Positions 20,787 to 31,426 of a stretch of DNA of 64,000 nucleotides are shown here, piece after piece. Numbering within the stretch: the stretch's first letter is position 1; each line of letters begins with the position of its first letter. Position numbers and translations under genes: made by a program. Source of the DNA: Modestobacter marinus. Its GTDB lineage: Bacteria > Actinomycetota > Actinomycetes > Mycobacteriales > Geodermatophilaceae. The stretch spans positions 62,001 to 126,000 of the forward strand of contig NZ_JABGCH010000007.1 in NCBI RefSeq assembly GCF_019799945.1, in the 5' to 3' direction. Under the pieces are notes generated by a model. It did no database searches. It saw only the letters and a program-made list of their open reading frames with translations, and was not told where the DNA came from.

Positions 20787-22134
20787 CCGGATAGGCCCCG
20801 CTGGAGCTGATCCCGGGGATCAGGCCGGCCCGGAAGGCGTCGACGAACAGCCGGTGGTCCTCCTGCGTCCGCCGGGCGTAGGAGTGCGCGAACCGGACCA
20901 GGTCCTCGACGAACTCCTCCCGCCGCGCCCCGATCAGCGCGGTGATCGCCTCCTCGGTCTGGAAGGGCACCAGCGTGTGGTCGCTGTCTGCGTCGCCCAC
21001 GCAGTGCAGCTTCGCCGTCGCCCGGCCGAGCTGGACGAGCACCGGGCGGATCTCCTCCGGCTCGTTCAGGTCGTCCCACTCCAGGTCGCTCTCGTAGGGC
21101 GAGAGCTCCTGCACCACGAAGCCGACCCCGCCGATCTCGGTGTGCCCGAGGAACTGGGAGGCGTTGGCCTGCAGCGCCCGCTGGCTCACCGCCGTCCGGT
21201 GGCCGTGGTGCTCGAAGTACCCGCTGACCTCGGGGTCGTCGACCACCCGGCTGGGCGCGGCGACGTTGCCCTGCTTCAGCGACAGGACGACGTCGTTCTC
21301 CAGCGCCTGGTCGTAGCCCTCGATGAGCACGCTGTACGCGGGCAGGCCGGCACTGCCGATGCCGAAGCCGCCGGTGCCGACCACGTCCTTGACGTCGTAG
21401 GCCACGTCCCGCGCGCGCCGCGGCGGGTACACGGTCCCCCGCCAGCGCTCCAGTGCCCGCAGCACCTCGGCCCGCTCGCCGTCCTCCAGCCGGCGGTTGC
21501 GCGGCAGGTCGGCGAAGCGCCGCTCGTGGCGCTCCACGACGGTCAGCCGGTCCAGCAGGCCCACCCGGGTGCGGGACGTCGTCCCCAGGATCAGCTCCTG
21601 CACCGCCCCCTCGGTGTTGTCCCGGGTGAGGGCGAAGGAACGGTCCTCGTCCGACCGCGTGAACGCGTCCACCTGATCGAGGTAGCTGCTCAGGTACACC
21701 CGCAGCAGGTCGCCGATGACGTCGTCGCCGAGCGCCTTGCGCCAGGCCAGCAGCGCGAAGCTCGCGCAGAACCGCCGCAGGTCCCAGCTGACGTGCCCGA
21801 CGTAGGCCTCGTCGAAGTCGTTGACGTCGAAGACGATGCGCCCCTGACCGTCCATGTAGGTGCCGAAGTTCTCGGCGTGCAGGTCACCCTGGATCCACAC
21901 GCGCGACGTCCGCTCGTCGGACCAGGGATCCTCCTCGGTCGCCACATCGGCGTAGAACAGGCAGGCGGAGCCGCGGTAGAAGGCGAACGGGTCGGCCGCC
22001 ATCTTGCGGAACTTGCTGCGGAAGGCATCGGCGTCGGCAGCCATCAGCTCGGCGAAGGCGTCGACGAGGACGTCGACGATCTGCTGCTGACGCTGTGCGT
22101 CGTCCGTCGGGGTGAGGTCAGCTCGGGCGGCCAC
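20764..22134 (-). CDS. DUF2252-family protein (kinase-like fold)
   Basis: 456 residues, GTG start. Family hallmarks are FYRGSACLFYAD near residue 52, WIQGDLHAENFGTY (a catalytic-loop-like GDLHxxN as in APH kinases) and VFDVNDFDEAYVG (a DFD-like metal-binding motif). DUF2252 proteins are widespread in Actinobacteria; no reaction is established, though the motifs suggest phosphotransfer. It is monocistronic and convergent with the GNAT gene. Confidence 0.88.
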   Translation of the reverse strand: MAARADLTPTDDAQRQQQIVDVLVDAFAELMAADADAFRSKFRKMAADPFAFYRGSACLFYADVATEEDPWSDERTSRVWIQGDLHAENFGTYMDGQGRIVFDVNDFDEAYVGHVSWDLRRFCASFALLAWRKALGDDVIGDLLRVYLSSYLDQVDAFTRSDEDRSFALTRDNTEGAVQELILGTTSRTRVGLLDRLTVVERHERRFADLPRNRRLEDGERAEVLRALERWRGTVYPPRRARDVAYDVKDVVGTGGFGIGSAGLPAYSVLIEGYDQALENDVVLSLKQGNVAAPSRVVDDPEVSGYFEHHGHRTAVSQRALQANASQFLGHTEIGGVGFVVQELSPYESDLEWDDLNEPEEIRPVLVQLGRATAKLHCVGDADSDHTLVPFQTEEAITALIGARREEFVEDLVRFAHSYARRTQEDHRLFVDAFRAGLIPGISSSGAYPVSGSAAR

Positions 22135-22214
22135 GGCCCCACGCTAGGCGGTGGCTAGCCTGGCGATCAGCAGCTCCGCTGTGGGTTCGCGGACGAGGCG
22201 AGAGGACGAGCCGG

Positions 22215-23234
22215 GTGACGCGTGCGAGCAGGGCGCGGCGGCTCGCCGCGGGCGCCTTCTACGGGGGCAGCGGCCTGGGCCTGGCCGGCGCGGGGCTGGT
22301 GACCCTGCTGCGCCACGAGGCCCGGTCGGCTCGACGCCGGGTCGTGTCCCGCACCCCGAAGGCCGATCCGCCCACCGGCAACGGTCTCTACGGCCGGGGC
22401 CGCGGCAAGCCGATCGTGCTCGCCGTGCTGGGTGACTCCAGCGCCGTGGGACTGGGCGTGCACTCGGCCAACGAGACCCCCGGGGTGCTCGTCGCCGCGG
22501 CGCTGGCCGAGCTCGCCGAGCGCCCGGTGCGGATGGTGCGGCTGGCGGTCTCCGGAGCGCAGTCCAAGGACCTCGCCGCCCAGGTCGAGCAGGCGCTCCC
22601 GGAGCGGCCCGACGTCGTGATGATCATGATCGGCGGGAACGACGTCACCAGCCGCACCCGGCCGGCCACCTCCGTGCGCCACCTCGCCGAGGCGGTCCGC
22701 GCGCTCGTCGGCGCCGGCTGCCACGTGGTCGTCGGCACCTGCCCGGACCTCGGCACGATCCGGCCCATCGCCCAGCCACTGCGCCTGGTGGCCCGGCGCT
22801 GGAGCCGCAACCTGGCGGCGGCGCAGACGATCGCCGTCGTGGCGGAGGGCGGCCGCACCGTGTCGCTGGGCTCGGTGCTCGGCCCCAGCTTCGCCAGCGA
22901 CCACGGCCTGTTCAGCCCGGACGAGTTCCACCCCTCGGCCCCCGGCTACGCCGCCGCGGCCGCGGTCATGCTGCCGTCGGTCGCCGACAGCATCGGGGTC
23001 TGGCCGGCCGCCGCCGACCGTGGCCTGCGGCTGCGCCGGGACACCGTGCGGCCGATCGCGAAGGCCGCCGCCCGGGCCGCCGGCCACACCGGCACCGAGG
23101 TGCAACCCACCGAGGTGCGCGGCCAGGAGAGCGGGCGGCGCGGGCCGTGGGCGCGGCTGCGCCGACGCCGGCCGCCGGAGATCCCCACCCCCAGCCAGGC
23201 CGACCAGGCGGCCCGGGCCGGCGCCGAGACCTGA
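22215..23234 (+). CDS. SGNH/GDSL-type hydrolase with N-terminal membrane segment
   Basis: 339 residues, GTG start. A hydrophobic stretch near the N-terminus (about 10-32, GAFYGGSGLGLAGAGLVTLL) could anchor or export it. The SGNH blocks are VLGDSSAVGLG (block I, Ser75), a conserved Gly in VSGAQS, IGGNDV (block III, Asn) and DEFHPSAPGY (block V, Asp/His). The C-terminal 60 residues are basic and disordered (RRGPWARLRRRRPPEIP). It is probably an esterase acting on cell-envelope acyl groups; the substrate is unknown. Confidence 0.85.
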   Translation: MTRASRARRLAAGAFYGGSGLGLAGAGLVTLLRHEARSARRRVVSRTPKADPPTGNGLYGRGRGKPIVLAVLGDSSAVGLGVHSANETPGVLVAAALAELAERPVRMVRLAVSGAQSKDLAAQVEQALPERPDVVMIMIGGNDVTSRTRPATSVRHLAEAVRALVGAGCHVVVGTCPDLGTIRPIAQPLRLVARRWSRNLAAAQTIAVVAEGGRTVSLGSVLGPSFASDHGLFSPDEFHPSAPGYAAAAAVMLPSVADSIGVWPAAADRGLRLRRDTVRPIAKAAARAAGHTGTEVQPTEVRGQESGRRGPWARLRRRRPPEIPTPSQADQAARAGAET

Positions 23235-23259
23235 GCCGCGGGGCTGCGGGGCGGGCCGG

Positions 23260-23273
23260 CTACCCGGGGGTAG
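23260..23273 (+). promoter_or_regulatory. 14-bp palindrome upstream of the thiolase gene
   Basis: CTACCC and GGGTAG are perfect inverted arms separated by GG, 65 bp upstream of the thiolase ATG and 26 bp after the stop of the SGNH gene. The position and symmetry fit an operator for a TetR- or GntR-type regulator of fatty acid metabolism; the regulator is unknown. Confidence 0.4.
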
Positions 23274-23337
23274 GTTCGGGGCAGATCCGTCGTCCGCCGC
23301 CGTCCCGCCGGTGGCGTCCCTCACCGTGGAGGACCGC

Positions 23338-24558
23338 ATGCCCGAAGCCGTCATCGTCGCCGCCGCCCGCTCGCCGATCGGCCGCGCGTTCAGGGGCTCC
23401 CTGAAGGACCTGCGGCCCGACGACCTGACCGCGACGATCGTCCGGGCGGCGCTCGACCAGGTGCCCGCGCTCGACCCGACCGACATCGACGACCTCATGC
23501 TCGGCTGCGGCCTGCCCGGCGGGGAGCAGGGCTACAACATGGCCCGGATCGTCGCCGTGCTGCTCGGGATGGACCACCTGCCCGCCACGACGATCACCCG
23601 CTACTGCTCCTCGTCGCTGCAGACCAGCCGGATGGCGATGCACGCGATCAAGGCCGGCGAGGGCGACGTGTTCATCTCCGCCGGGGTGGAGATGGTGTCC
23701 CGGTTCGTGAAGGGGACCTCCGACTCCCACCCGGACACGCAGAACCCGCACTTCGACGCCGCCCAGGCCAAGGCGGCCAAGGCCGCCGAGAGCGGCGCCG
23801 ACTCCTGGCGCGACCCGCGGGAGGACGGCGAACTCCCCGACGCCTACGTCGCGATGGGGCAGACCGCGGAGAACCTGGCGCTGCTCAAGGACGTCTCCCG
23901 CCAGGAGATGGACGAGTTCGCGGTGCGCAGCCAGAACCTCGCCGAGCAGGCCATCGCCGACGGCTTCTGGGAGCGGGAGATCACCCCGGTGACGCTCGCC
24001 GACGGCACCGTCGTCAGCAGGGACGACAGCCCGCGGGCCGGCACCACGCTGGAGGGCATCGCCGGGCTCAAGCCGGTCTTCCGCCCTGACGGTCGGGTGA
24101 CCGCCGGCAACGCCTGCCCGCTCAACGACGGCGCCGCGGCGCTGGTGATCATGAGCGACCGCAAGGCGGCGGAGCTCGGGGTCGCACCGCTGGCCCGGAT
24201 CGTCTCCACCGGGGTCACCGGCCTGTCGCCGGAGATCATGGGCTACGGCCCCGTCGAGGCCTCGAAGCAGGCGCTCGCCCGGGCGGGGATGACGATCGAC
24301 GACATGGACCTGGTGGAGCTCAACGAGGCGTTCGCCGCCCAGGTGATCCCCAGCTACCGGGACCTGGGCATCGACATCGACAAGCTGAACGTGCACGGCG
24401 GCGCGATCGCCGTCGGCCACCCGTTCGGGATGACCGGCGCCCGGATCACCGGCACCCTGGTGAACGGCCTGCGCGCCCGGGACGGCCAGTTCGGCCTGGA
24501 GACGATGTGCGTGGGCGGCGGCCAGGGCATGGCGATGGTCATCGAGCGGCTGTCCTGA
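23338..24558 (+). CDS. Acetyl-CoA acyltransferase (thiolase)
   Basis: 406 residues. Thiolase I/II family: the nucleophile Cys90 lies in RYCSSSLQT, the second catalytic part in NEAFAAQ, the His motif in GGAIAVGHPFGMTGAR and the final Cys in CVGGGQGMA. It catalyses thiolytic cleavage or Claisen condensation of 3-ketoacyl-CoA in beta-oxidation or acetoacetyl-CoA formation. ATG at 23338 follows GTGGAGGAC. No fadB-like partner is adjacent, so chain-length preference cannot be judged. The gene ends in a strong hairpin. Confidence 0.93.
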   Translation: MPEAVIVAAARSPIGRAFRGSLKDLRPDDLTATIVRAALDQVPALDPTDIDDLMLGCGLPGGEQGYNMARIVAVLLGMDHLPATTITRYCSSSLQTSRMAMHAIKAGEGDVFISAGVEMVSRFVKGTSDSHPDTQNPHFDAAQAKAAKAAESGADSWRDPREDGELPDAYVAMGQTAENLALLKDVSRQEMDEFAVRSQNLAEQAIADGFWEREITPVTLADGTVVSRDDSPRAGTTLEGIAGLKPVFRPDGRVTAGNACPLNDGAAALVIMSDRKAAELGVAPLARIVSTGVTGLSPEIMGYGPVEASKQALARAGMTIDDMDLVELNEAFAAQVIPSYRDLGIDIDKLNVHGGAIAVGHPFGMTGARITGTLVNGLRARDGQFGLETMCVGGGQGMAMVIERLS

Positions 24559-24562
24559 GAAC

Positions 24563-24580
24563 GGCCCCCTGCAGGGGGTC
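24563..24580 (+). repeat. Post-stop repeat element, copy C (partial)
   Basis: GGCCCCCTGCAGGGGGTC lies 5 bp after the thiolase stop. It retains only the GGCCCCCTGCAGGG palindrome of the family. Confidence 0.45.
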
Positions 24581-24588
24581 GGGACGAC

Positions 24589-24622
24589 GAAGGCCCGGCC
24601 CCCTCGGGGGGACCGGGCCTTC
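24589..24622. terminator. Bidirectional intrinsic-type terminator
   Basis: GAAGGCCCGG pairs with CCGGGCCTTC around a C/G-rich inner stem, followed by GTTCGTTC. It lies between the convergent thiolase and BI-1 genes and can serve both. Confidence 0.7.
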
Positions 24623-24636
24623 GTTCGTTCAGGAGG

Positions 24637-25452
24637 TCACTCGCGGAAGTAGCTCAGCAGCCGCAGGATCTCCAGGTACAGCCAGACGACCGTGACCAGC
24701 AGGCCGAAGGCGATGTACCAGGCGAACTTCGGCGCGACGCCGCGGCGGATCGCCTCGTCGGCCATGTCGAAGTCCAGCAGCAGCGAGAACGCCGCGACAC
24801 CGATGATCAGCAGGCTGAAGCCGATGGCGAGCGCGCCGCCGTCCCGCAGCCCCAGACCGCCCGGGGTGAAGAACGAGGCGACCAGGTTGACCAGCATCAG
24901 CGTCAGGACGCCGAACATCGCGCCGACGACCCAGCGGGTCAGCTTCGGGGTGACCCGGATGGCGCCGGTCTTGTAGACGACCAGCATCCCGAAGAACACA
25001 CCGAAGGTGCCGATCACCGCCTGCATGACGATGTTGCCGCCGAAGTTGGCGTTGTACAGCTCGCTGATCGCGCCGACCGCGACGCCCTGCAGCGCCGCGT
25101 AGGACAGCGTCGCCGCCGGGTTGGCGATCTGCTTGAACGAGATCACCAGGCCGAGGACCAGCGCCGCGATGACCGCGGGGAACACGAGGGCGAGGCCGGT
25201 GTTCCCGGGCATCGCCCAGGTCAGGGCGGCGGCCAGCACGGTCACCAGGAAGGTGACGCCGGTCTTGGTGACGACGTCGTCCATCGTCATGTAGGCGCGA
25301 CCGGTCGCCGCGTACGGCGACGGGGCGGCGTAGGGGTCGTACTGGGTGGGCGCCCCGCCGTACGTCTGCTGCGGGCCCGCGCCCCAGCTCGCGTACTGGC
25401 CGGGGCCCGCCGCCGGGAACCCCCGGCTGAAAGCGGGGTTGCTGCTGGGCAT
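24637..25452 (-). CDS. Bax inhibitor-1/YccA-family membrane protein
   Basis: 271 residues. A 50-residue Gly/Tyr/Gln/Pro-rich cytoplasmic N-terminus precedes seven membrane helices from about 65 onward (MTMDDVVTKTGVTFLV at the entry). The pattern is that of actinobacterial BI-1/YccA proteins, which act as Ca2+ leak channels or membrane stress proteins in studied homologues. ATG at 25452 has GAGGAG at 7-nt spacing; the ATG at 25458 would leave almost no spacing. The C-terminus ends LEILRLLSYFRE. Confidence 0.9.
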   Translation of the reverse strand: MPSSNPAFSRGFPAAGPGQYASWGAGPQQTYGGAPTQYDPYAAPSPYAATGRAYMTMDDVVTKTGVTFLVTVLAAALTWAMPGNTGLALVFPAVIAALVLGLVISFKQIANPAATLSYAALQGVAVGAISELYNANFGGNIVMQAVIGTFGVFFGMLVVYKTGAIRVTPKLTRWVVGAMFGVLTLMLVNLVASFFTPGGLGLRDGGALAIGFSLLIIGVAAFSLLLDFDMADEAIRRGVAPKFAWYIAFGLLVTVVWLYLEILRLLSYFRE

Positions 25453-25572
25453 CGTCATCTCCTCGAGGTGACTTGTCGGTCCGTGGGGTACAGCCTCGTA
25501 CACCCCACGCTGTCCGGTCCAACGCCGGCACCCCCCGGGTAGTTCCGAGTGCCTCGGCACCACCCGGACGGG

Positions 25573-25646
25573 TGCCCCCGGTCGGGTTCGAACCGACACT
25601 GGGACCCTTTTAAGGGGCCTGCCTCTGCCGATTGGGCTACGGGGGC
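25573..25646 (-). tRNA. tRNA with anticodon UAA but a short (class I) variable loop
   Basis: A full 74-nt cloverleaf can be folded: acceptor GCCCCCG/CGGGGGC, D-arm starting GCC with the GG pair, anticodon stem GGCCC/GGGTC with loop CTTAAAA, a 5-nt variable loop CCAGT and T-arm GTCGG-TTCGAAC-CCGAC, discriminator A. The gene encodes CC but not a full CCA after the discriminator. Positions 34-36 read TAA, the leucine UUA-decoding anticodon, yet leucine tRNAs normally have a long variable arm. Isotype is therefore uncertain. Confidence 0.8.
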
Positions 25647-25657
25647 CGGCCCGGACC

Positions 25658-26452
25658 CTAGCCGCCGGCGGCGGCCAGCTGGCGCGCCCGGGCCAGCACG
25701 GCGTCCAGCATCGGCTCGGTGAGCCTGCCGGTGAAGGTGTTCTGCTGGCTGACGTGGTAGCTGCCCAGCAGGGTCAGTGTTCCCCGCGGGCCGGCGAGGG
25801 CCACCTCCACGCCGTGCCCGAAGGCGGGCCGCGGGCGCGGCAGCTCGTAGCCGGCGGCGCCGAGGACCGGCCACAGCGCCGTCCACCCGAACCCCCCGAG
25901 GACGACGACCACCCGCAGCCGCGGCAGCAGGGACAGCTCGCGCGCCAGCCACGGCGAGCAGGTGTCCCGCTCCTCGGGGGTCGGGGCGTTCGCCGGCGGC
26001 GCGCACCGCACCGCGGCGCAGACCCGCACGTCGGTGAGCTGGAGCCCGTCGTCCTTGTGCACCGAGGTGGGCTGGTTGGCCAGGCCCGCCCGCCACAGCG
26101 CGGCGAAGATCCAGTCGCCGCTGCGGTCCCCGGTGAACACCCGGCCGGTGCGGTTCCCGCCGTGGGCGGCCGGCGCCAGGCCGACGACGGCGATGCGGGA
26201 GTTCGCGGGCCCCAGCCCGGGCACCGGCCGGCCCCAGTACTCCTCGGACCGGAAGGACGCCCGCTTGACCCGGGCCACCTCCTCCCGCCAGGTGACCAGC
26301 CGGGGGCAGGCGCGGCAGCCGGAGATCCACTCGTCGAGAACCGGCAGCTCCCGCGTGCTCCGCGCCGCCCGCACCACACCGGCCGCGCTGCGGGTCACCG
26401 GGTAGCCGTCTGCGTCGCGTGCCACGGCGGTCAGCAGACCACGACGGCCCAC
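25658..26452 (-). CDS. Uracil-DNA glycosylase, family 5 (UdgB-like)
   Basis: 264 residues. Iron-sulfur cluster cysteines are visible in [11 protein letters not shown] and further downstream (VRCAPP, CSPWL). The active-site motif [26 protein letters not shown] has Ala where family 4 has Glu or Asp, placing it in family 5, which removes uracil and other deaminated bases from duplex DNA. A later motif [10 protein letters not shown] holds the conserved His. GTG at 26452 is the earliest start; a somewhat shorter protein is possible because the first 35 residues are poorly conserved in character. It lies next to a tRNA gene on the same strand. Confidence 0.88.
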   Translation of the reverse strand: MGRRGLLTAVARDADGYPVTRSAAGVVRAARSTRELPVLDEWISGCRACPRLVTWREEVARVKRASFRSEEYWGRPVPGLGPANSRIAVVGLAPAAHGGNRTGRVFTGDRSGDWIFAALWRAGLANQPTSVHKDDGLQLTDVRVCAAVRCAPPANAPTPEERDTCSPWLARELSLLPRLRVVVVLGGFGWTALWPVLGAAGYELPRPRPAFGHGVEVALAGPRGTLTLLGSYHVSQQNTFTGRLTEPMLDAVLARARQLAAAGG

Positions 26453-26492
26453 CCGGTCCGCACCGGCCCCCGGCGCCAGGCATGATCACGGC

Positions 26493-26852
26493 ATGGCGAC
26501 GAAGGGCACACGGCAGCCGGTGCGGGAGCTGGGGACGGGGCGGACGGTGGAGAAGGCGGCGAAGGTGAAGCCCCCACTCCTCTACAAGCTGCTCGGCCCG
26601 GCGATGGCCATCCCCTCCGGGATCCTCGTGAAGAAGGCCGCCGACACCGCGTGGCTCAAGGTCCGCGGCTACCCGCCGCCGAAGAACCCGGCGGCCCCGG
26701 GCGTCACGTGGCCGGATGCGCTGGCCTGGGCCGCCGTCTCCGGCGTGCTGTACGCGTCGGGCCGGTTGGTCGCCGCGCGCGGCGCCGCCGCCGTCTACAC
26801 GAAGCTGACCGGGCACGTCCCGCCCGGCGCGAACGCCGCCAGCGCCGCGTAG
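26493..26852 (+). CDS. DUF4235 membrane protein
   Basis: 119 residues. The core LLYKLLGPAMAIPSGILVKKAADTAW and the second hydrophobic segment WPDALAWAAVSGVLYASGRLVA fit the small two-helix DUF4235 family of Actinobacteria. Here it has an additional basic 30-residue N-terminus and an Ala-rich tail. ATG at 26493. Function unknown. It is divergent from the glycosylase gene, 40 bp apart. Confidence 0.8.
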   Translation: MATKGTRQPVRELGTGRTVEKAAKVKPPLLYKLLGPAMAIPSGILVKKAADTAWLKVRGYPPPKNPAAPGVTWPDALAWAAVSGVLYASGRLVAARGAAAVYTKLTGHVPPGANAASAA

Positions 26853-26858
26853 CCCACC

Positions 26859-26910
26859 GGCCCCCTCCAGGCCGTCCCCGAGCCTGCAAGGAGCCCAGGC
26901 GCGGGTCCTC
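26859..26910 (-). repeat. Post-stop repeat element, copy D (degenerate)
   Basis: In the sense of ppx (stop at 26914) it reads GAGGACCCG, then a GCTCG core, then GGCCTGGAGGGGGCC. It sits between the ppx stop and the DUF4235 stop. Confidence 0.55.
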
Positions 26911-26913
26911 CCG

Positions 26914-27864
26914 CTATGCCTCGGAGAGGCGGAGGGCGATGCCGTCGAGGATGTCGTGCTCGCTCACGACCACCTCGTCCAGACCGAACCCGTCCATGAT
27001 CTCGCGGAGCACCAGCGCACCCGCGCCGATCACGTCGACCCGGCCAGGGTGCATCACCGCGTACGCCGCGCGCCGCGCGCGGGTGTCGGTGAGCAGGGCG
27101 GCGGTGACCGCGCGGACGGCGTCCACGGTGATCCGGGAGCCGTGGATCGCCTCCGGGTCGTAGGCGGGCAGCTCGAGGGCGAGCGCGGCGACCGTCGTCA
27201 CCGAGCCGGCCAGGCCTACCAGGCTGGCCGCCTGCTCGACCGGCACGACCGCGCGCACCAGGTCCAGCGCGGCGCGGATGTCGGCCTCGGCGGCCTGCAC
27301 CTCGGCAGGCAGCGGCGGGTCGCCGTGCAACCGGCGCTCGGTGAGCCGCACGCACCCGACGTCCACCGAGTGGGCCGCCCGGACGCCACCGGCGTCGCCG
27401 AGCACGAACTCCGTCGACCCGCCGCCGATGTCGACCACCAGGAACGGCGGCCGCGGCGCCGGGGAGCCGTGCGCCCGCGCGGCCGCGGCGAGCGAGGCCG
27501 TGGCGCCCAGGTAGGACAGCTCGGCCTCCTCCACGCCGGTCACCACGTCCGGGAGCTGGCCCAGCGTGGCCAGCACCATCTGCTCGAAGTCCGACCGGTT
27601 GGCGGCGTCCCGGGTGGCGCTGGTGGCGACCATCCGCACCCGCTCGGCACCGAGGTCGCGGGCCTGCTGCACGTACTCCGCGAGCACGGCCCGGGTGCGC
27701 TCGATCGCCTCGGGCGCCAGCCGCCCGGTGGCGTCGACACCCTGGCCGAGCCGGACGACCTCCATCCGGCGGAGCAGGTCGGTGTGCGGCCCCTCCGGCG
27801 GCACGTCGGCGACCAGCAGGCGGATGGAGTTCGTGCCGCAGTCGACGGCGGCGACGCGGCTCAT
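26914..27864 (-). CDS. ppx: Exopolyphosphatase / pppGpp phosphohydrolase family protein
   Basis: 316 residues, the short actinobacterial form (Rv1026-like by synteny). ASKHA fold with phosphate loops DCGTNSIRLLV at residue 8 and VVDIGGGSTEFVLGD, and GLAGSVTTVAAL as a third nucleotide/phosphate loop. It hydrolyses inorganic polyphosphate and/or pppGpp. Its ATG overlaps the DUF501 stop by 4 bp, so the two are coupled; divIC and eno lie further upstream, as in Mycobacterium. Confidence 0.92.
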   Translation of the reverse strand: MSRVAAVDCGTNSIRLLVADVPPEGPHTDLLRRMEVVRLGQGVDATGRLAPEAIERTRAVLAEYVQQARDLGAERVRMVATSATRDAANRSDFEQMVLATLGQLPDVVTGVEEAELSYLGATASLAAAARAHGSPAPRPPFLVVDIGGGSTEFVLGDAGGVRAAHSVDVGCVRLTERRLHGDPPLPAEVQAAEADIRAALDLVRAVVPVEQAASLVGLAGSVTTVAALALELPAYDPEAIHGSRITVDAVRAVTAALLTDTRARRAAYAVMHPGRVDVIGAGALVLREIMDGFGLDEVVVSEHDILDGIALRLSEA

Positions 27865-28409
27865 CGGATGTCCTCCGGGTCCTCGGGGGACGGCTGGGCG
27901 CAGGGTCCCGCGGCCCACCACTCCCCCATCCCGGCGACCGCCCGGTCGCCGATCGGGTTCACGCCGGGGCCGGCCGCGAGGGCGTGACCCGCCAGCGCGT
28001 GCAGGCACTTCACCCGATCGGGCATCCCGCCGGCCGTGGTGCGGGTCGGCAGCACCCCGCGGTCGTCGCGGGTGGCCAGGTAGGACTCGTGGGCGGCCCG
28101 GTAGGCCGCGGCGAGCTCGGGGTCGGTCGCCAGCTCGGCCTGCCACTCCTTCATCCGGCCGCCGGACTCCAGCCGGCTCGCGGCCGCGGACGCCCGGGGG
28201 CAGGTCAGGTAGTACAGCGTCGGGAACGGCGTGCCGTCCTCGAGCCGCGGCGAGGTCTCCACCACGTCCGGCTGGCCGCACGGGCAGCGGTGCGCCACTC
28301 CGACGAGGGCACGGGGCGGGCGGCCCAGCTGGCGCGCCACGACCACGCGCTCCTCCGGGGTCACCGGCGGTGAGAGCGGGGTGACGGCGGGGTCGACGGG
28401 CTTGTCCAC
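27861..28409 (-). CDS. DUF501 protein
   Basis: 182 residues. Conserved Cys/His motifs include VAHRCPCGQPDVVET, YYLTCPRA and DRVKCLHALAGHALA. DUF501 genes always accompany ppx in this actinobacterial cluster, but the function is unknown. The GTG at 28409 (VDKPVDPAVTP) is chosen because the longer frame adds only Arg/Gly-rich residues. The stop overlaps the ppx start. Confidence 0.88.
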   Translation of the reverse strand: MDKPVDPAVTPLSPPVTPEERVVVARQLGRPPRALVGVAHRCPCGQPDVVETSPRLEDGTPFPTLYYLTCPRASAAASRLESGGRMKEWQAELATDPELAAAYRAAHESYLATRDDRGVLPTRTTAGGMPDRVKCLHALAGHALAAGPGVNPIGDRAVAGMGEWWAAGPCAQPSPEDPEDIR

Positions 28410-28458
28410 CCGTCGAGTCTGCGGCAGGGCGTCAGCGCCTCGAGCACGACCCCCCACC

Positions 28459-28518
28459 GGCTCTCCTGCAGGGGCCCGACCCGAGCGTCAGCGAGGGGTG
28501 GGGGCAGGAGGGTCCTTC
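28459..28518 (-). repeat. Post-stop repeat element, copy E
   Basis: It follows the divIC/ftsB stop (28520) by one base: GAAGGACCCTCCTGCC, CCACCCCTCGCTGACGCTCG, then CCCCTGCAGGAGAGCC. This is one of the best-preserved copies. Confidence 0.75.
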
Positions 28519-28519
28519 C

Positions 28520-29068
28520 TCAGCTGCCCGGCGGCGTGGGGTCACCGTCGGCCGCGGCCAGCGACCCGAGCAGCCCCTCGTACCAGGGGACCTCCGCGTC
28601 GGTGCCGGCCTCGCCGGCGGGGGGGTCCGCGGTGTCGCCCGGGTCGCCGGCGTCACCGACGACGACCAGCCGGTCCCCGGGCAGCACGTAGGTGAGCCGT
28701 TCCCGGGCCCGCTGGGCGATGTAGGCGGGGTCGGACTGCCGGTCCAGCTGGGCCTGCAGCTCGGTCGCGCGGCGGGACAGGTCCTCCCGCTCGGCGGCGA
28801 GCGCGGCGAGCTCCTGCCGGCCGGCGACGTACTGCCGCACCGGGCCGGCCAGGGTGAGCGCGAGCAGCAGCACGAGCACACCGAGGACCACCGCCCGCCC
28901 GCTGAAGCGGGGACCCCGACGGGTCGCGGTGGACCGGGACGCGCTGCGGGTGGTGCGCCGTCCGGGCCGGCTGTCGGCCGCGGCACGCGAGCCCGCCCGC
29001 ACCGGTCGCGAGGTGGTCCGGCGGCGTGGGCCACCGGACCGGCCGCGGCGGGTGCGGGCGGTGCTCAT
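28520..29068 (-). CDS. FtsB/DivIC-family septum formation initiator
   Basis: 182 residues. A basic Arg/Ser/Thr-rich cytoplasmic N-terminus (about 55 residues) is followed by one membrane helix (AVVLGVLVLLLALTLAG), a coiled coil (about 83-110, ELAALAAEREDLSRRATELQ) and the family motif DPAYIAQRARERLTYVLPGD. FtsB/DivIC links FtsL and FtsQ in the divisome. ATG at 29068 is used. It lies 10 bp downstream of eno, as in M. tuberculosis (Rv1024). Confidence 0.9.
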   Translation of the reverse strand: MSTARTRRGRSGGPRRRTTSRPVRAGSRAAADSRPGRRTTRSASRSTATRRGPRFSGRAVVLGVLVLLLALTLAGPVRQYVAGRQELAALAAEREDLSRRATELQAQLDRQSDPAYIAQRARERLTYVLPGDRLVVVGDAGDPGDTADPPAGEAGTDAEVPWYEGLLGSLAAADGDPTPPGS

Positions 29069-29078
29069 CCGGCGCCGG

Positions 29079-31425
<2,347 letters not shown>

Positions 31426-31426
31426 G

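Noticed and set aside
25573-25646. tRNA as an attachment site for an integrated element
   Set aside because: No integrase gene or duplicated tRNA 3' end is visible on either side; neighbouring genes are ordinary core-type genes.
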